This document shows positions 1 through 8,830 of a stretch of 64,000 bases of DNA, in pieces. A program made the translations under genes and the position numbers. The stretch's first letter is position 1. Each line of letters opens with the position of its first letter. The notes under the pieces are model-generated. The model had not been told where the DNA came from and ran no database searches. It worked only from the letters and a program-made list of their open reading frames with translations. The DNA comes from Aquimarina algiphila (GTDB lineage: Bacteria; Bacteroidota; Bacteroidia; Flavobacteriales; Flavobacteriaceae), in NCBI RefSeq assembly GCF_007489275.1, contig NZ_VLNR01000022.1, forward strand, positions 19,931-83,930, given 5' to 3'.

Positions 1-140
1 AATGCATAATTAATTATCTATGTAACAATTATGATCTTTTCATCTTTATGAAAACAAAAATGAACTATAACATATTGACCTGTAACAATTTGACCTAAAA
101 CAACTCTTATATTTAATAGAATCTCTAAATATATAAGAAT

Positions 141-902
141 ATGAATTCTTCAATCAAAAAAATCAAATCACCATCTTATTTACACTTATTTCTTTTCATC
201 TTCTTAATTGCCTCTTCCACTACTCTTTTTGCTCAAAAAGAAGAACTTTGGTTTGGAACTTATACTGATGACAATGGAAAAATACTTCAAGGAAGGTATA
301 ACATCATCAAAAAAGGTAGAGCATTAACAAGTATCGTTCTGGCTCCATACGGAAAATCTCCTATAAAATTCACCGTAATCAAAAATGATACAATTCAAAG
401 ATTTGTCGAGATTTCGTGGCCAAATAAGCCCCATAGAGTTGCAACGCTTATTCAATATACTGATGGGTATTATGCCGGAAATTTTGAAGATGGAACAAAA
501 ATACTACCAATAGTCATTAAAGAATTTAACTTTCAAGATGCTCAATTACAAGGAAATTGGTTCAAACCGAATGAGATTGAAGTAAAAATTATTGATAACA
601 CTATTAAATTACTTGACTTTAATGATGATTGGAATAAAAATGATAATAGAATATGTAACTCTAATGATTCTTATAGTCTTTTCTGTGCACTATACACATC
701 ATCTATAAGTATGGATGGAGAATATCGGCACTTAAGACCTGCTGTAAAATTTGTTAGGGAAGCTATACAAGAAAAATATCCAAAAAAATACGATCATGTG
801 CTTGTCGATTTCAATAACGCTAAAGAAATTACGCTAACAGAATTACATGGAGTTTTAGAATCAGCAAAAAAAAATCTGATTGCAGCAATGAAAAAAAATT
901 AA
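141..902 (+). CDS. Secreted protein of unknown function
   Basis: The 253-residue product begins with a basic stretch, a hydrophobic segment (about residues 14-29) and an ALA-like cleavage site ending in FAQ, so it should be exported to the periplasm or outer membrane by Sec. The mature part is rich in beta-strand-like alternation to about residue 155, with WFGTYTDDNGK near the start and a NWFKPNE stretch, then a more helical C-terminus. No catalytic motif or family is recognised. It is flanked by AT-rich non-coding DNA on both sides and appears monocistronic. The upstream 140 bases carry the 10-mer TGTAACAATT twice. Existence of the gene is well supported by the signal peptide; the function is unknown. 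Confidence 0.75.
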   Translation: MNSSIKKIKSPSYLHLFLFIFLIASSTTLFAQKEELWFGTYTDDNGKILQGRYNIIKKGRALTSIVLAPYGKSPIKFTVIKNDTIQRFVEISWPNKPHRVATLIQYTDGYYAGNFEDGTKILPIVIKEFNFQDAQLQGNWFKPNEIEVKIIDNTIKLLDFNDDWNKNDNRICNSNDSYSLFCALYTSSISMDGEYRHLRPAVKFVREAIQEKYPKKYDHVLVDFNNAKEITLTELHGVLESAKKNLIAAMKKN

Positions 903-996
903 AGTTTTAATTTATACTCACCAATAGAACAACTGCTAATCATAAAGTTATATTGTACACAAAATTTAGAGTAATTTAGTCGTAATTAAAAAACTC

Positions 997-1464
997 ATGG
1001 AAATTGTATGTAAAGAATATAGCAATGAAAATATTTCTGATATCCTTCAAATGATGAAGGATATCAATACTATAGATAGTTACCCTTTTGACGCAAAAAT
1101 TAGAGAAAAAAACCTAATCGAATTTACAAACAAGCAATCATTAGGGAGATTATATCTAATTAAAAATAGATATAATATCATCGGATACATCCTTTTAATA
1201 TTTGGATTTAGCTTTGAATATGGAGGACACGATGCATTTATCGATGAATTCTACATTAAAGATGATTTTCGAAATCAAGGCATTGGTAAAATGGTATTAG
1301 AATTTATTGAAAAACAATCGCAAAACCTTAAAATTAATGCAATTCATCTGGAAGTAGAACATCATAATAAAAGTGCTAATCATTTATACTTAAAACAAGG
1401 GTTTAAAGATAATCAACGTGCACTATTAACTAAGAGAATAAAAACTAGTACTATTAATAATTAG
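997..1464 (+). CDS. GNAT family N-acetyltransferase
   Basis: The 155-residue protein is a single GNAT domain that would transfer an acetyl group from acetyl-CoA to an amine. The acetyl-CoA pyrophosphate loop RNQGIG (residues 92-97) follows the beta-4 strand FIDEFYI, and motif B is recognisable in NKSANHLYLKQGF near the C-terminus. The length is typical of stand-alone GNAT enzymes. The acceptor cannot be predicted. The next gene starts 25 bases downstream on the same strand, so the two may be cotranscribed, although their functions are not obviously linked. Confidence 0.85.
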   Translation: MEIVCKEYSNENISDILQMMKDINTIDSYPFDAKIREKNLIEFTNKQSLGRLYLIKNRYNIIGYILLIFGFSFEYGGHDAFIDEFYIKDDFRNQGIGKMVLEFIEKQSQNLKINAIHLEVEHHNKSANHLYLKQGFKDNQRALLTKRIKTSTINN

Positions 1465-1489
1465 AACCTTTAGATAATCAAAAGTAACA

Positions 1490-2212
1490 TTGAGAGTAAT
1501 AACAAAGAAATCTGAAATTAAGGAACTCCTTCAAAAATGTCTGTTAGAATATCACTCTGATGGATTAACACAATGTATTTCTAAGCTAAATACTCTAATT
1601 CTTTCAAATAAAGTTAAATTTCCATTGTTAGAATACTGCGCAGAAGAATTTTATAAAGAAGTTCCTCAAAATAAGCAGTTATCTTTTTGTGATAAAATTC
1701 AATCCCTAAAAACCGAAGGCGGAAATGTAATTTTAGGAATTATGTTACAAAAAAGATTACAGGAAAATTTTACAGAATCTATTAGTAAAGCCACTGCATA
1801 CATTGCAGATGCAGATATCTGGTATGTTTGTGATATTATTGGAGAACGCGTTTTTGGATTTGCTTTATTACATCAACCAAAATCTACAATATCTCAAATA
1901 AAAAAATTATCATCTCATGAGTCCAATTGGGTTATACGTTCCTTAGGAGCAGGCATTCATTATGCGATTAAAAAGGGATTAGATAAAAAGAATGTAAAAA
2001 CCGTTTTTACATTATTATTATCGATGGCAAATACAAAAGACAAAGAAATAAGACAAGGAGTAGGCTGGGCTGCGAAAACCACTGCAAAATTTCATCCAGA
2101 TATTATTAAGTTTTATAGACATGAAATTGATAACCCCAATCAAGTGGCGCATTGGTTTAGAACCAAAATTTCAATAGGCTTAAACAGAAATAATTATGCC
2201 AAAAGAAATTAA
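1490..2212 (+). CDS. HEAT-like protein resembling AlkD-type DNA alkylation repair proteins
   Basis: The 240-residue product is all-helical. Its C-terminal half (HESNWVIRSLGAGIHYAIKK, then RQGVGWAAKTTAKFHP) has the repeat rhythm and the GWA...HP signature of HEAT-repeat DNA glycosylases of the AlkC/AlkD type, which remove alkylated bases. The family call comes from these motifs alone and is tentative. The only in-frame start near the N-terminus is TTG at 1490; no ATG gives a reasonable product. The stop overlaps the start of the next gene by 17 bases (2196-2212), implying translational coupling with a radical SAM protein of the spore-photoproduct-lyase type, which would fit a DNA-repair pair. 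Confidence 0.65.
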   Translation: MRVITKKSEIKELLQKCLLEYHSDGLTQCISKLNTLILSNKVKFPLLEYCAEEFYKEVPQNKQLSFCDKIQSLKTEGGNVILGIMLQKRLQENFTESISKATAYIADADIWYVCDIIGERVFGFALLHQPKSTISQIKKLSSHESNWVIRSLGAGIHYAIKKGLDKKNVKTVFTLLLSMANTKDKEIRQGVGWAAKTTAKFHPDIIKFYRHEIDNPNQVAHWFRTKISIGLNRNNYAKRN

Positions 2213-3098
2213 AGTAAAATCGGTTTTAAACAAAACTAAGAGACGAGATTCTTGGTTTTTAGATGACTACACACTTAATCTATATAGTAGTTGTTCTTTC
2301 AATTGTTTATATTGTTATATTAGAGGAAGTAAATACGGGACAAATCTTGAAGAAAGCTTATCGGTTAAAACAAATGCAATTGAAATATTAGACCGTCAAT
2401 TATTTAATCGGGTAAAAAAAGGTCAATACGGAATTATAGTACTCTCATCAGCAACAGACCCCTATCTTAAAGTAGAGAAAGAGTGTCAATTGACCAGAAG
2501 CGCTCTTAAAATAATTGCTAAGCATAAGTTTCCTGTACATATCATCACCAAATCTGATTTAATTGAAAGAGATTTTGATCTTTTACATCAAATAAACAAA
2601 ACCGCTATTCTTCCCAATGATCTCACTCATCGTTTAGATCATGGCGTCATCGTCTCTTTCTCCTTCTCTACACTTGATGATAACGTATCTAAAATATTCG
2701 AAAAAGGAGCTCCCAAACCTTCTAATAGACTAATTGCTTTACATAAAACAAAAAAAGAGAACTTCATAACAGGAGTCAGTTTAATGCCTTTGTTACCATT
2801 TATTTCAGACACTACAGCACATTTAAACACAATGTTCTCTACCTTTAAAAAAAGTAACATCGATTATATTTTACCTGCAACGATTACTTTGTTTGGTAAT
2901 AACAAGGCCGATAGTAAAACTCTAGTGTTAAATGCTATAAAAAAGCATTATCCCGAATTAGAAAATCGATATATAAACTATTTCAAAAAGGGTTCCGAAA
3001 TGCCTGATTATTATAAAAAAGCTTTTTCAAAAAAAATGAATGAACTTTGTAATGAGTATGGCATAAAGAATTGGATAACAAGTAATAATCGTAAATAA
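2196..3098 (+). CDS. Radical SAM protein, SplB-like
   Basis: The 300-residue protein has the radical SAM cluster motif C33-x3-C37-x2-C40 in the context CSFNCLYCY, which binds the [4Fe-4S] cluster that cleaves S-adenosylmethionine. The following segments (IVLSSATDPYLKVEK, HIITKSDLIERD, VSFSFSTLDD) match the order in the COG1533/SplB-like group, relatives of spore photoproduct lyase. The organism type does not sporulate, so the substrate is unknown; members of this group are widespread in non-sporulating bacteria. The ATG lies inside the preceding HEAT-like gene. Catalytic class is well supported, the substrate is not. Confidence 0.8.
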   Translation: MPKEIKVKSVLNKTKRRDSWFLDDYTLNLYSSCSFNCLYCYIRGSKYGTNLEESLSVKTNAIEILDRQLFNRVKKGQYGIIVLSSATDPYLKVEKECQLTRSALKIIAKHKFPVHIITKSDLIERDFDLLHQINKTAILPNDLTHRLDHGVIVSFSFSTLDDNVSKIFEKGAPKPSNRLIALHKTKKENFITGVSLMPLLPFISDTTAHLNTMFSTFKKSNIDYILPATITLFGNNKADSKTLVLNAIKKHYPELENRYINYFKKGSEMPDYYKKAFSKKMNELCNEYGIKNWITSNNRK

Positions 3099-3137
3099 AG
3101 ATGAAAATAACCTTAGATCTTTGTGAAAAATAATGAA

Positions 3138-3688
3138 ATGAACCAATATGTCGCTTTTTTAAGAGGAATTAATGTGAGTGGTTATCATAAAGTTCCTATG
3201 ATCGAACTTCGTGAAGAAATGCATAAATTAAATTTCAAAAATGTAGCGACAATTTTAAATTCGGGGAACGTAATATTTGACTCTATAAACAATGACTTAA
3301 AAAATCTTGAAAAAACAATTTCTGAACATCTAGAAAAGGTTTTTGGGTTTCTGTTCCGACAATCATAAGACAATCGGAAAGGATATATCGTTTGTTAGAG
3401 AGTAATCCATTTAGAGATATTGTAAATACAAAAGATATTCGATTGTATATTTCATTTTTGAGAAAAGATATTCAAACTGAATTAGATTTTCCCTGGACTA
3501 ATAATGACAAATCTTATACAATCCTGGAAAAAAGTAACAAAGAAATAATCAGTATCTTAGATTTTTCTATAGCCAAAACTCCTAAAGGAATGGAAGCTTT
3601 AGAAAGGTATTTTGGGAAGGATATCACTACAAGAAATTGGAACACCATTAAACGAATAGAAAAAAAACTCAGGGCTGATTTAAACTAA
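3138..3688 (+). pseudogene. DUF1697 family gene, frameshifted
   Basis: Two adjoining reading frames together make one DUF1697 protein. The first begins at ATG 3138 with MNQYVAFLRGINVSGYHKVP, the standard family N-terminus, and runs to a stop at 3366-3368. The second frame continues the family from about 3351 (SVPTIIRQSERIYRLLESNP) to 3688 and includes the typical C-terminal part. The break falls in the T run at 3348-3350 and restoring one T rejoins the frames. An in-frame GTG at 3123 is an alternative start. Either this is a recent single-base deletion or a sequencing error in a short homopolymer. Without repair, only the N-terminal half is made. Confidence 0.8.
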
Positions 3689-3758
3689 AGTTATCATAAT
3701 TTAAAAAACTTAAATTAACCTTAGAATATTACATATAAAGTATTATTACATTTAAAAA

Positions 3759-4295
3759 ATGAATCCAATTTTACTTCTAATTACAGAACTCAATACCCAA
3801 AACTTGTGGGATGGAGAAATAGAATTGAAAAGAAATGAGTATTTAAAAGTAAAAGGAAGTATTGATACTAACTGTTATCTGGTTATCAGTGGTAGTTTAA
3901 GAATATTTGTACTGGATGAATTTGAAGAGCATACTATTAGGTTTGGGTATAAAAATAACCTCATTGCCGCTCTTGACTCATTTTTAAATGAAAAACCATC
4001 AGATTTATATATTCAAGCCCTAAAAAAGACGACTTTAAAAGTAATAAGTAAAACAAAACTCATGAATTTAATATGGGCGTCTTCCCAAAATATCAAAACA
4101 TGGAATATCATTCTTGAAGATTTTGTTTTACAACAAATGGAAAGAGAACGAGATATTCTAACCATATCTCCCTTAGAAAGATACAATCGTGTATTAAAAC
4201 GTAGCCCTCAACTCTTTCAGGAAATTCCTAATAAATATATAGCATCATATTTGAGAATGACTCCAGAAACACTTTCCAGAATCAAAAAATCTTAA
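3759..4295 (+). CDS. Crp/Fnr family transcriptional regulator
   Basis: The 178-residue protein fits the short Crp/Fnr-like regulators common in Bacteroidota. An N-terminal cupin/cyclic-nucleotide-binding-like fold (roughly residues 15-110, with CYLVISGSLRIFV) is joined by a long helix (EDFVLQQMERERDIL) to a short winged helix ending in IASYLRMTPETLSRIKKS, the recognition-helix signature of the family. No conserved cAMP-binding arginine motif is seen, so the ligand is unknown. It sits 51 bases upstream of a DinB-like gene on the same strand and may be cotranscribed with it. Confidence 0.8.
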   Translation: MNPILLLITELNTQNLWDGEIELKRNEYLKVKGSIDTNCYLVISGSLRIFVLDEFEEHTIRFGYKNNLIAALDSFLNEKPSDLYIQALKKTTLKVISKTKLMNLIWASSQNIKTWNIILEDFVLQQMERERDILTISPLERYNRVLKRSPQLFQEIPNKYIASYLRMTPETLSRIKKS

Positions 4296-4346
4296 TTTCG
4301 ATCAATGTTTTAAGAGTTTAGAATATAGACTTTTGTAAAAAAAACA

Positions 4347-4913
4347 ATGGAAATAACATCAAAAGACTTAATACAGGACTTAATAGAAAGAACCCGAAAA
4401 AACATAAACGAAGTAGAAAAATTTAATCAGTTATCAATCGAAGTACTTAACTGGAAAAAAACATCTGAATACTGGAGTATATTAGAATGCTTAGAACATT
4501 TAAATTTATATGGAAATTTTTATATTCCTGAAATAAAGCAACAAATAGCAATCTCTAAGCACCATGAATCAGAGAACTTTAAAAGTGGATGGTTAGGGAA
4601 TTATTTTGCAAAAAGTATGCTTCCAAAAGAAAAACTAAATAAAATGAAGACATTCAAATCAATGAATCCTGCTGGGAGTATGCTAAATAAAGATGTATTG
4701 AGCACATTTATCAATCATCAATATATGCTCCTTGATGTATTAGATATGTCTAAAAAGGTAAATCTTACTAAAACAAAAACCGGGATCTCGATTTCTAAAT
4801 GGCTAAAGCTAAGATTAGGCGATACTTTTAGAGTTGTAATCTATCATAATCAAAGACATATTTTACAAGCTAAAAAGGTACTGAAAGAGGTCAATAGAAG
4901 AAAAACATTATAG
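4347..4913 (+). CDS. DinB-like (DUF664-type) four-helix protein
   Basis: The 188-residue product looks like a DinB/YfiT-like four-helix bundle. WSILECLEHLNLYG supplies the first metal-ligand histidine context and VIYHNQRHILQAKKVL near the C-terminus matches the conserved HxxRH segment of the family. DinB-superfamily proteins are putative metal-dependent transferases, often acting on thiols, but no substrate is indicated here. The gene ends 40 bases before a strong bidirectional hairpin terminator and follows a Crp/Fnr regulator. Confidence 0.75.
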   Translation: MEITSKDLIQDLIERTRKNINEVEKFNQLSIEVLNWKKTSEYWSILECLEHLNLYGNFYIPEIKQQIAISKHHESENFKSGWLGNYFAKSMLPKEKLNKMKTFKSMNPAGSMLNKDVLSTFINHQYMLLDVLDMSKKVNLTKTKTGISISKWLKLRLGDTFRVVIYHNQRHILQAKKVLKEVNRRKTL

Positions 4914-4956
4914 GCATATCAGCCTAATTAATTTATTCTACATTATACAAAACAGA

Positions 4957-4983
4957 AAAGCCTCACGTAAAGTGAGGCTTTTT
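4957..4983. terminator. Bidirectional hairpin terminator
   Basis: AAAAGCCTCAC pairs with GTGAGGCTTTT around a short AT loop, with T runs on both outer sides. It lies between the convergent DinB-like gene and the endonuclease gene and can serve both. Confidence 0.85.
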
Positions 4984-5003
4984 GTTTAAATATTGTCAAA
5001 ACA

Positions 5004-7580
5004 TTACTGAACTACTATTTTTGTTGAAACCGAACGGGTACCATCATTAAGTTCTATACTATACATACCTGATTTTACATCATTTAATTCTATTCTATTT
5101 TTTGTAGTTTTTCCAGATTTTATAATTCGACCACGCATATCAGTTAATTTAAAACTAATTTCACGGTTATCTCCAATACCTAAATTGACATAACTGGATG
5201 TCGGGTTAGGATATACTTGAGCTGAAAATATCTGGTTTTCATTCTCTAATTTACCATCAATACTAACCTCAGCTAATTCTTTGGTTTTAGAAACTGAAGC
5301 TCCAATATTTACTGTATAATCTTCTACTTCACCATAACCAAAAGTTTCACAAGAGGTTGGCGCTCCATTCCATTTCATAGAAACTCGCATTCTAGTTGTA
5401 CCAGAACTGGCAGAAGTTGGAATCGTAAAATTATATGACAAATTACCTGGATTCGAAGTAGAACCTGTAACTACTTGTTCTGAAGCTTCAAAGGATCCAT
5501 TTTTATTAAAATCGATCCAAACTGCCCAATGTTCGGTATAAGAAGCACTCACAAATCCAACACTTAACACAATTGTATTATCACCATAATTGAGGTTTCC
5601 TACCTGAGAAGTAAAATCACCATAACCTCCATTAGCTTGAGTAGTATTGGCAATACCTCCTATTCCAACATAATCAATAAACTCATAATTTATTGTATTT
5701 CCTTTTGATTCACAATAGGATACTATAATATCTTGTGTAGTTACAGTTATCGTATTACTTGATACAGAATTATTTCCTGCAGCATCATAAGCCTGTACTG
5801 TAAATGTATATGATGTTCCTGTTGTTAAACCAGACACAATATATGTTGTTGAGCCAGTAGTTGTTAACAATGTACCATCTTGAAATATAGAATACCCCTC
5901 AACATTAATATTATCGGTAGCAGCAGTCCAGGAAAGGTTCACACTATTTTCTGTGATATTAGAACCACTAAGGTTTGTAGGAACAGATGGAGCTTCTGTA
6001 TCAACACTATTACCTCCTCCATTAAAAGTATGCTTTCCCAAATCATCAGTTGTATTTTGAGGGAAAGAATCCCATTCGATAGATTTATACGTAGACGAAG
6101 GAGATGAAATATCTGCTTTTCTTCTTAATGTAACATCTTTTGCAAAATTCGATGATCCTCCATTAAAATTTCCAATAATATCTATCAAAACATTATTTTT
6201 AAACAGACCTACAGGGTCATTACCATTAAAAGTCATCTCTGAAGCCCCAGAAGTTAAATCTGCAACATTTTTGATTGTATTAGAAGCTGAACTATTTGCT
6301 ATAACAAAAACATCATTATTGGCTATACTTCCTGATAAATTTAATCCTCCGGACCAAGATCCAGAACCGTTAGTTTGTCGTTTTATTGTATATCCAGAAA
6401 GATTAACCAATGCTCCTGTATAATTTGCTATTTCTAATGCTTTATTATTTGATGATCCCTCTATATATTCTGAAAAAAATAATGCGGTTGCGTTACCTCC
6501 AGAAGAAGCGCTTTGAGTAGTTACCGTTATGGTGCTACTAGAAGCTGATATATTACCAGCAGCATCTTTTGCCCTTACAGAAAATGAATACGTTGTATTT
6601 GCTGTCAATCCTGAAGCACTATAACTAGTCGTTGTAGCCGAGGCCAAAAATGTATTGTTTCTATAAATATCATACCCGGTAACACCAACATTATCTGTAG
6701 ATGTATTCCAAGATAGTACTGTAGAAGTTTGTGTTGTAGAATTAGATACTAAGTTACCCGGCACACTAGGAGCTTGAGTATCATTACCTCCCCCTACATT
6801 TCCGAACCTATCTTCTGCTTGTGGTCCTCCCCAAATTTGTGTCGCAAATGCCGGGTTATCGATAAATGGATTCCGGTTTCCTTGAATTCCTTCTAAGATT
6901 GGGTTACGCTGTAATTCTAATTGCGATACCGGATCTTCTGCATTCCACTCAAGAAATAATTGAAGCATATTACTATCACTTGTTGCAGGAGAACCAATAC
7001 CAACATTTTTTGGTAAACAACGATCACCATAATGGATATACATATACATCATCATACGCGCTACGTCACCTTTAAATTCATCTCCAGGATACCAATGTCC
7101 TTGAGCCGTGGTTCCTGAGTTTCCAGAACCGTCTGCAAATTTTCTATTTCCTCTGGATGAATTACGTTGTACATCAGAAGGTCTTAGATGATGAGCATCA
7201 GAACCTGGGCCTGAAGAACCAAGATTTGGGTTTCCTAAAGATCTTGGATAGACATGTTCTCTATTCCAATCGGTAGATCCTCCTCCGTTATTATTCACTC
7301 CTCGAGTTCTGTCTGTTGTCGTATTTCCATCAGTATCACTAAATCCATAAATCAAAATTACATTAGAAGAGTCAGAAGGATCCAGGTCTGTTTGTTTTAG
7401 AGCATCCCAGACTCCTGGAGTATATGTAAGAAAAGTGGTATGTGTATTTATAACTTTATTACCCAATTCATTTTGTAGAGCGTTTCCAGATAAATTAAGA
7501 TTAACATCATTATAATATGATGGTATTTGACTATAACCAATAATTGGAATAGCCAATAATAAAAGAATTATTTTTTTCAT
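5004..7580 (-). CDS. T9SS-secreted endonuclease I with FN3, lamin-tail and GEVED domains
   Basis: The 858-residue multidomain exoenzyme starts with a signal peptide (MKKIILLLLAIPIIGYSQ). Residues about 19-265 form an endonuclease I (EndA/NucM) domain with catalytic-region motifs REHVYPRS (107-114) and DAHHLRPSD (128-136), expected to cut DNA or RNA non-specifically. Then follow a fibronectin type III domain (about 268-355), a lamin-tail domain (about 365-520), a second FN3 (about 530-617), a GEVED domain ending in GEVEDYTVNI (about 625-765) and a T9SS type A sorting domain (about 790-858, VYPNPTSSYVNL to the C-terminus). The protein should cross the outer membrane by T9SS and be released or anchored, probably scavenging extracellular DNA for phosphate and nucleosides. 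It appears monocistronic. Confidence 0.93.
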   Translation of the reverse strand: MKKIILLLLAIPIIGYSQIPSYYNDVNLNLSGNALQNELGNKVINTHTTFLTYTPGVWDALKQTDLDPSDSSNVILIYGFSDTDGNTTTDRTRGVNNNGGGSTDWNREHVYPRSLGNPNLGSSGPGSDAHHLRPSDVQRNSSRGNRKFADGSGNSGTTAQGHWYPGDEFKGDVARMMMYMYIHYGDRCLPKNVGIGSPATSDSNMLQLFLEWNAEDPVSQLELQRNPILEGIQGNRNPFIDNPAFATQIWGGPQAEDRFGNVGGGNDTQAPSVPGNLVSNSTTQTSTVLSWNTSTDNVGVTGYDIYRNNTFLASATTTSYSASGLTANTTYSFSVRAKDAAGNISASSSTITVTTQSASSGGNATALFFSEYIEGSSNNKALEIANYTGALVNLSGYTIKRQTNGSGSWSGGLNLSGSIANNDVFVIANSSASNTIKNVADLTSGASEMTFNGNDPVGLFKNNVLIDIIGNFNGGSSNFAKDVTLRRKADISSPSSTYKSIEWDSFPQNTTDDLGKHTFNGGGNSVDTEAPSVPTNLSGSNITENSVNLSWTAATDNINVEGYSIFQDGTLLTTTGSTTYIVSGLTTGTSYTFTVQAYDAAGNNSVSSNTITVTTQDIIVSYCESKGNTINYEFIDYVGIGGIANTTQANGGYGDFTSQVGNLNYGDNTIVLSVGFVSASYTEHWAVWIDFNKNGSFEASEQVVTGSTSNPGNLSYNFTIPTSASSGTTRMRVSMKWNGAPTSCETFGYGEVEDYTVNIGASVSKTKELAEVSIDGKLENENQIFSAQVYPNPTSSYVNLGIGDNREISFKLTDMRGRIIKSGKTTKNRIELNDVKSGMYSIELNDGTRSVSTKIVVQ

Positions 7581-7882
7581 TGTGTTGTGAGTTAGTTTAT
7601 TATGTGTGATTATGCGGATTCGAAACTAAAGTTATTTTCTTAGACTTACTATAGTCAAACGTTATCAAAACGTTACCTAGTATGTTGACAATCTAGGAAT
7701 TAAAAAAAACATTTAATTCAAAATATTAAAAATCAAACCTTTACAAACCTTAACACTTGTTAATAAGTTATTTCTTACAACACAAAACCAATAAGAAGAC
7801 CTTACATATTCGGTGGTTTTTATGTAACTGTTATTCAGTATTTTAAACTAAATTTAAGTACTAACATTTAAATATACACATC
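7581..7882. other. Gene-free stretch upstream of peptide array
   Basis: About 300 AT-rich bases between the minus-strand nuclease and the first peptide gene, so it must hold both promoters. I see no convincing TAnnTTTG element. AACGTT occurs twice in close succession near 7660-7671. The last 25 bases share an A/T-rich block just before the ATG (ACATTTAAATATACACA) with the other peptide genes. Confidence 0.5.
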
Positions 7883-8068
7883 ATGAAAAAAATCTTAAAC
7901 CTAACAGGAGTTCAGAAGCTATCCAAGGAACAACAACAAGAAATAAAAGGTGCTTTTGGGCGCGCTACTTGTTGTCCTAATGGACGAGGATGTCTTATCA
8001 GTTTTGGTAACCAAAGTTTTTGCGAACCAGGATATTGTGATCGTTGGGGGCGATGTATTTTTGCCTAA
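7883..8068 (+). CDS. Cys-rich peptide 1 with double-glycine-like leader
   Basis: A 61-residue precursor. Residues 1-24 (MKKILNLTGVQKLSKEQQQE then IKGA) form a leader of the type found on bacteriocin and other peptide precursors in Bacteroidota, ending in a GA pair that C39-type peptidases could accept in place of GG. The core (from F25) carries six cysteines at 30, 31, 37, 47, 52 and 58 and a FCEPGYC segment, and ends IFA. Such spacing suggests three disulfides. Few Ser/Thr residues are present, arguing against a lanthipeptide. It has its own terminator (8089-8115) and is the first of five intact paralogues. The activity (bacteriocin, signal or toxin) is unknown. Confidence 0.8.
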   Translation: MKKILNLTGVQKLSKEQQQEIKGAFGRATCCPNGRGCLISFGNQSFCEPGYCDRWGRCIFA

Positions 8069-8088
8069 TCTCGATACTAATCATACAA

Positions 8089-8115
8089 AAAAGACAAACT
8101 TTAGGTTTGTCTTTT
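8089..8115 (+). terminator. Terminator after peptide 1
   Basis: AAAAGACAAAC pairs perfectly with GTTTGTCTTTT around loop TTTAG and is followed by a T run. The same hairpin recurs after peptide 4. Confidence 0.85.
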
Positions 8116-8190
8116 TTATTAGTAAATAATTCTAATTGGAATACCATTATAAGTCAAAAATTGAATTATTAACTTTTAAATATACACATT
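8089..8190 (+). repeat. Duplicated terminator/5' region, copy A
   Basis: The about 100 bases from the hairpin to the ATG of peptide 2 are nearly identical to 9024-9126 before peptide 5, with only a handful of substitutions. They include TAATTCTAATTGGAATAC and TTATTAACTTTTAAATATA. This shows that the terminator plus upstream region was copied together with the gene. Confidence 0.85.
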
Positions 8191-8367
8191 ATGAAAAAAA
8201 TCTTAAATCTAACAGGAGTTCAGAAACTATCTAAAGAACAACAACAAAATATTAATGGATCAGCTTCGAGAGGAGTTTGTTGTCCAAGTGGCAGAGGTTG
8301 TCTCATTGCCGGACGTTTTTGTGAACCAGGTCGTTGTAATCCTTGGGGAGGATGTGTCTTTTACTAA
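8191..8367 (+). CDS. Cys-rich peptide 2 with double-glycine-like leader
   Basis: A 58-residue precursor read directly from the sequence. The leader is MKKILNLTGVQKLSKEQQQN plus INGS, with a GS pair at the presumed processing site. The core has six cysteines (30, 31, 37, 44, 49, 55) and is closest to peptide 1, sharing CCP-x-GRGCLI and FCEPG-x-C, with three residues fewer between the third and fourth cysteines. It ends CVFY. The ATG follows TTAACTTTTAAATATACACA, the block shared by the array. No hairpin is obvious before the next gene 174 bases away. Confidence 0.8.
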   Translation: MKKILNLTGVQKLSKEQQQNINGSASRGVCCPSGRGCLIAGRFCEPGRCNPWGGCVFY

Positions 8368-8541
8368 AAACATAAACAAAACACACATAATCAACACCTT
8401 AACCTGTTTAACCCTTTTAATTTAATACCCCAAATTTATAAATATCATGAACATAAACTTGTATTCCCAATAAACGTCTTATAACTTTAGAATACATATT
8501 TATACCTGAATTTTAATTACTAACTTTTAAATATTTACACA

Positions 8542-8727
8542 ATGAAAACAATATTGAAGCTAACAGGAGTGCAAAAACTAAGTAAAAAAGAACAACAGGA
8601 TGTAAATGGAGCCAATTTTTCCAGACCTTATTGCAATGGCCCTAATAGATGCTGTGTAAGAACTCCAAGTGGAATAGAATTTTGTGACTATGGATACTGT
8701 GTTAGTGGCAGATGTATCTGGGCATAA
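8542..8727 (+). CDS. Cys-rich peptide 3, divergent core
   Basis: A 61-residue precursor with a slightly diverged leader (MKTILKLTGVQKLSKKEQQD, VNGA). The six cysteines lie at 31, 37, 38, 48, 53 and 58. The adjacent pair has moved from the first position (CC-x5-C in peptides 1, 2, 4, 5 up to spacing) to C-x5-CC, which would alter disulfide pairing. The core ends CIWA. It has the same upstream ACTTTTAAATAT block and its own imperfect terminator (8749-8782). Confidence 0.8.
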   Translation: MKTILKLTGVQKLSKKEQQDVNGANFSRPYCNGPNRCCVRTPSGIEFCDYGYCVSGRCIWA

Positions 8728-8748
8728 TAAAATATAAATAATGAAAAG

Positions 8749-8782
8749 AGGATGACTTTATTGCATAAGGTGATCCTTTTTT
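8749..8782 (+). terminator. Terminator after peptide 3
   Basis: AGGATGAC (8749-8756) pairs with GTGATCCT (8770-8777) with one mismatch, followed by a T run. Weaker than the hairpins after peptides 1 and 4. Confidence 0.55.
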
Positions 8783-8830
8783 GGTTAGAAAGCATATCTC
8801 AATTCGTATTAACTTTAAATTAAATATATA

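Noticed and set aside
8368..8541. Small frame between peptides 2 and 3
   Set aside because: No leader or cysteine pattern is present; the interval is AT-rich spacer.
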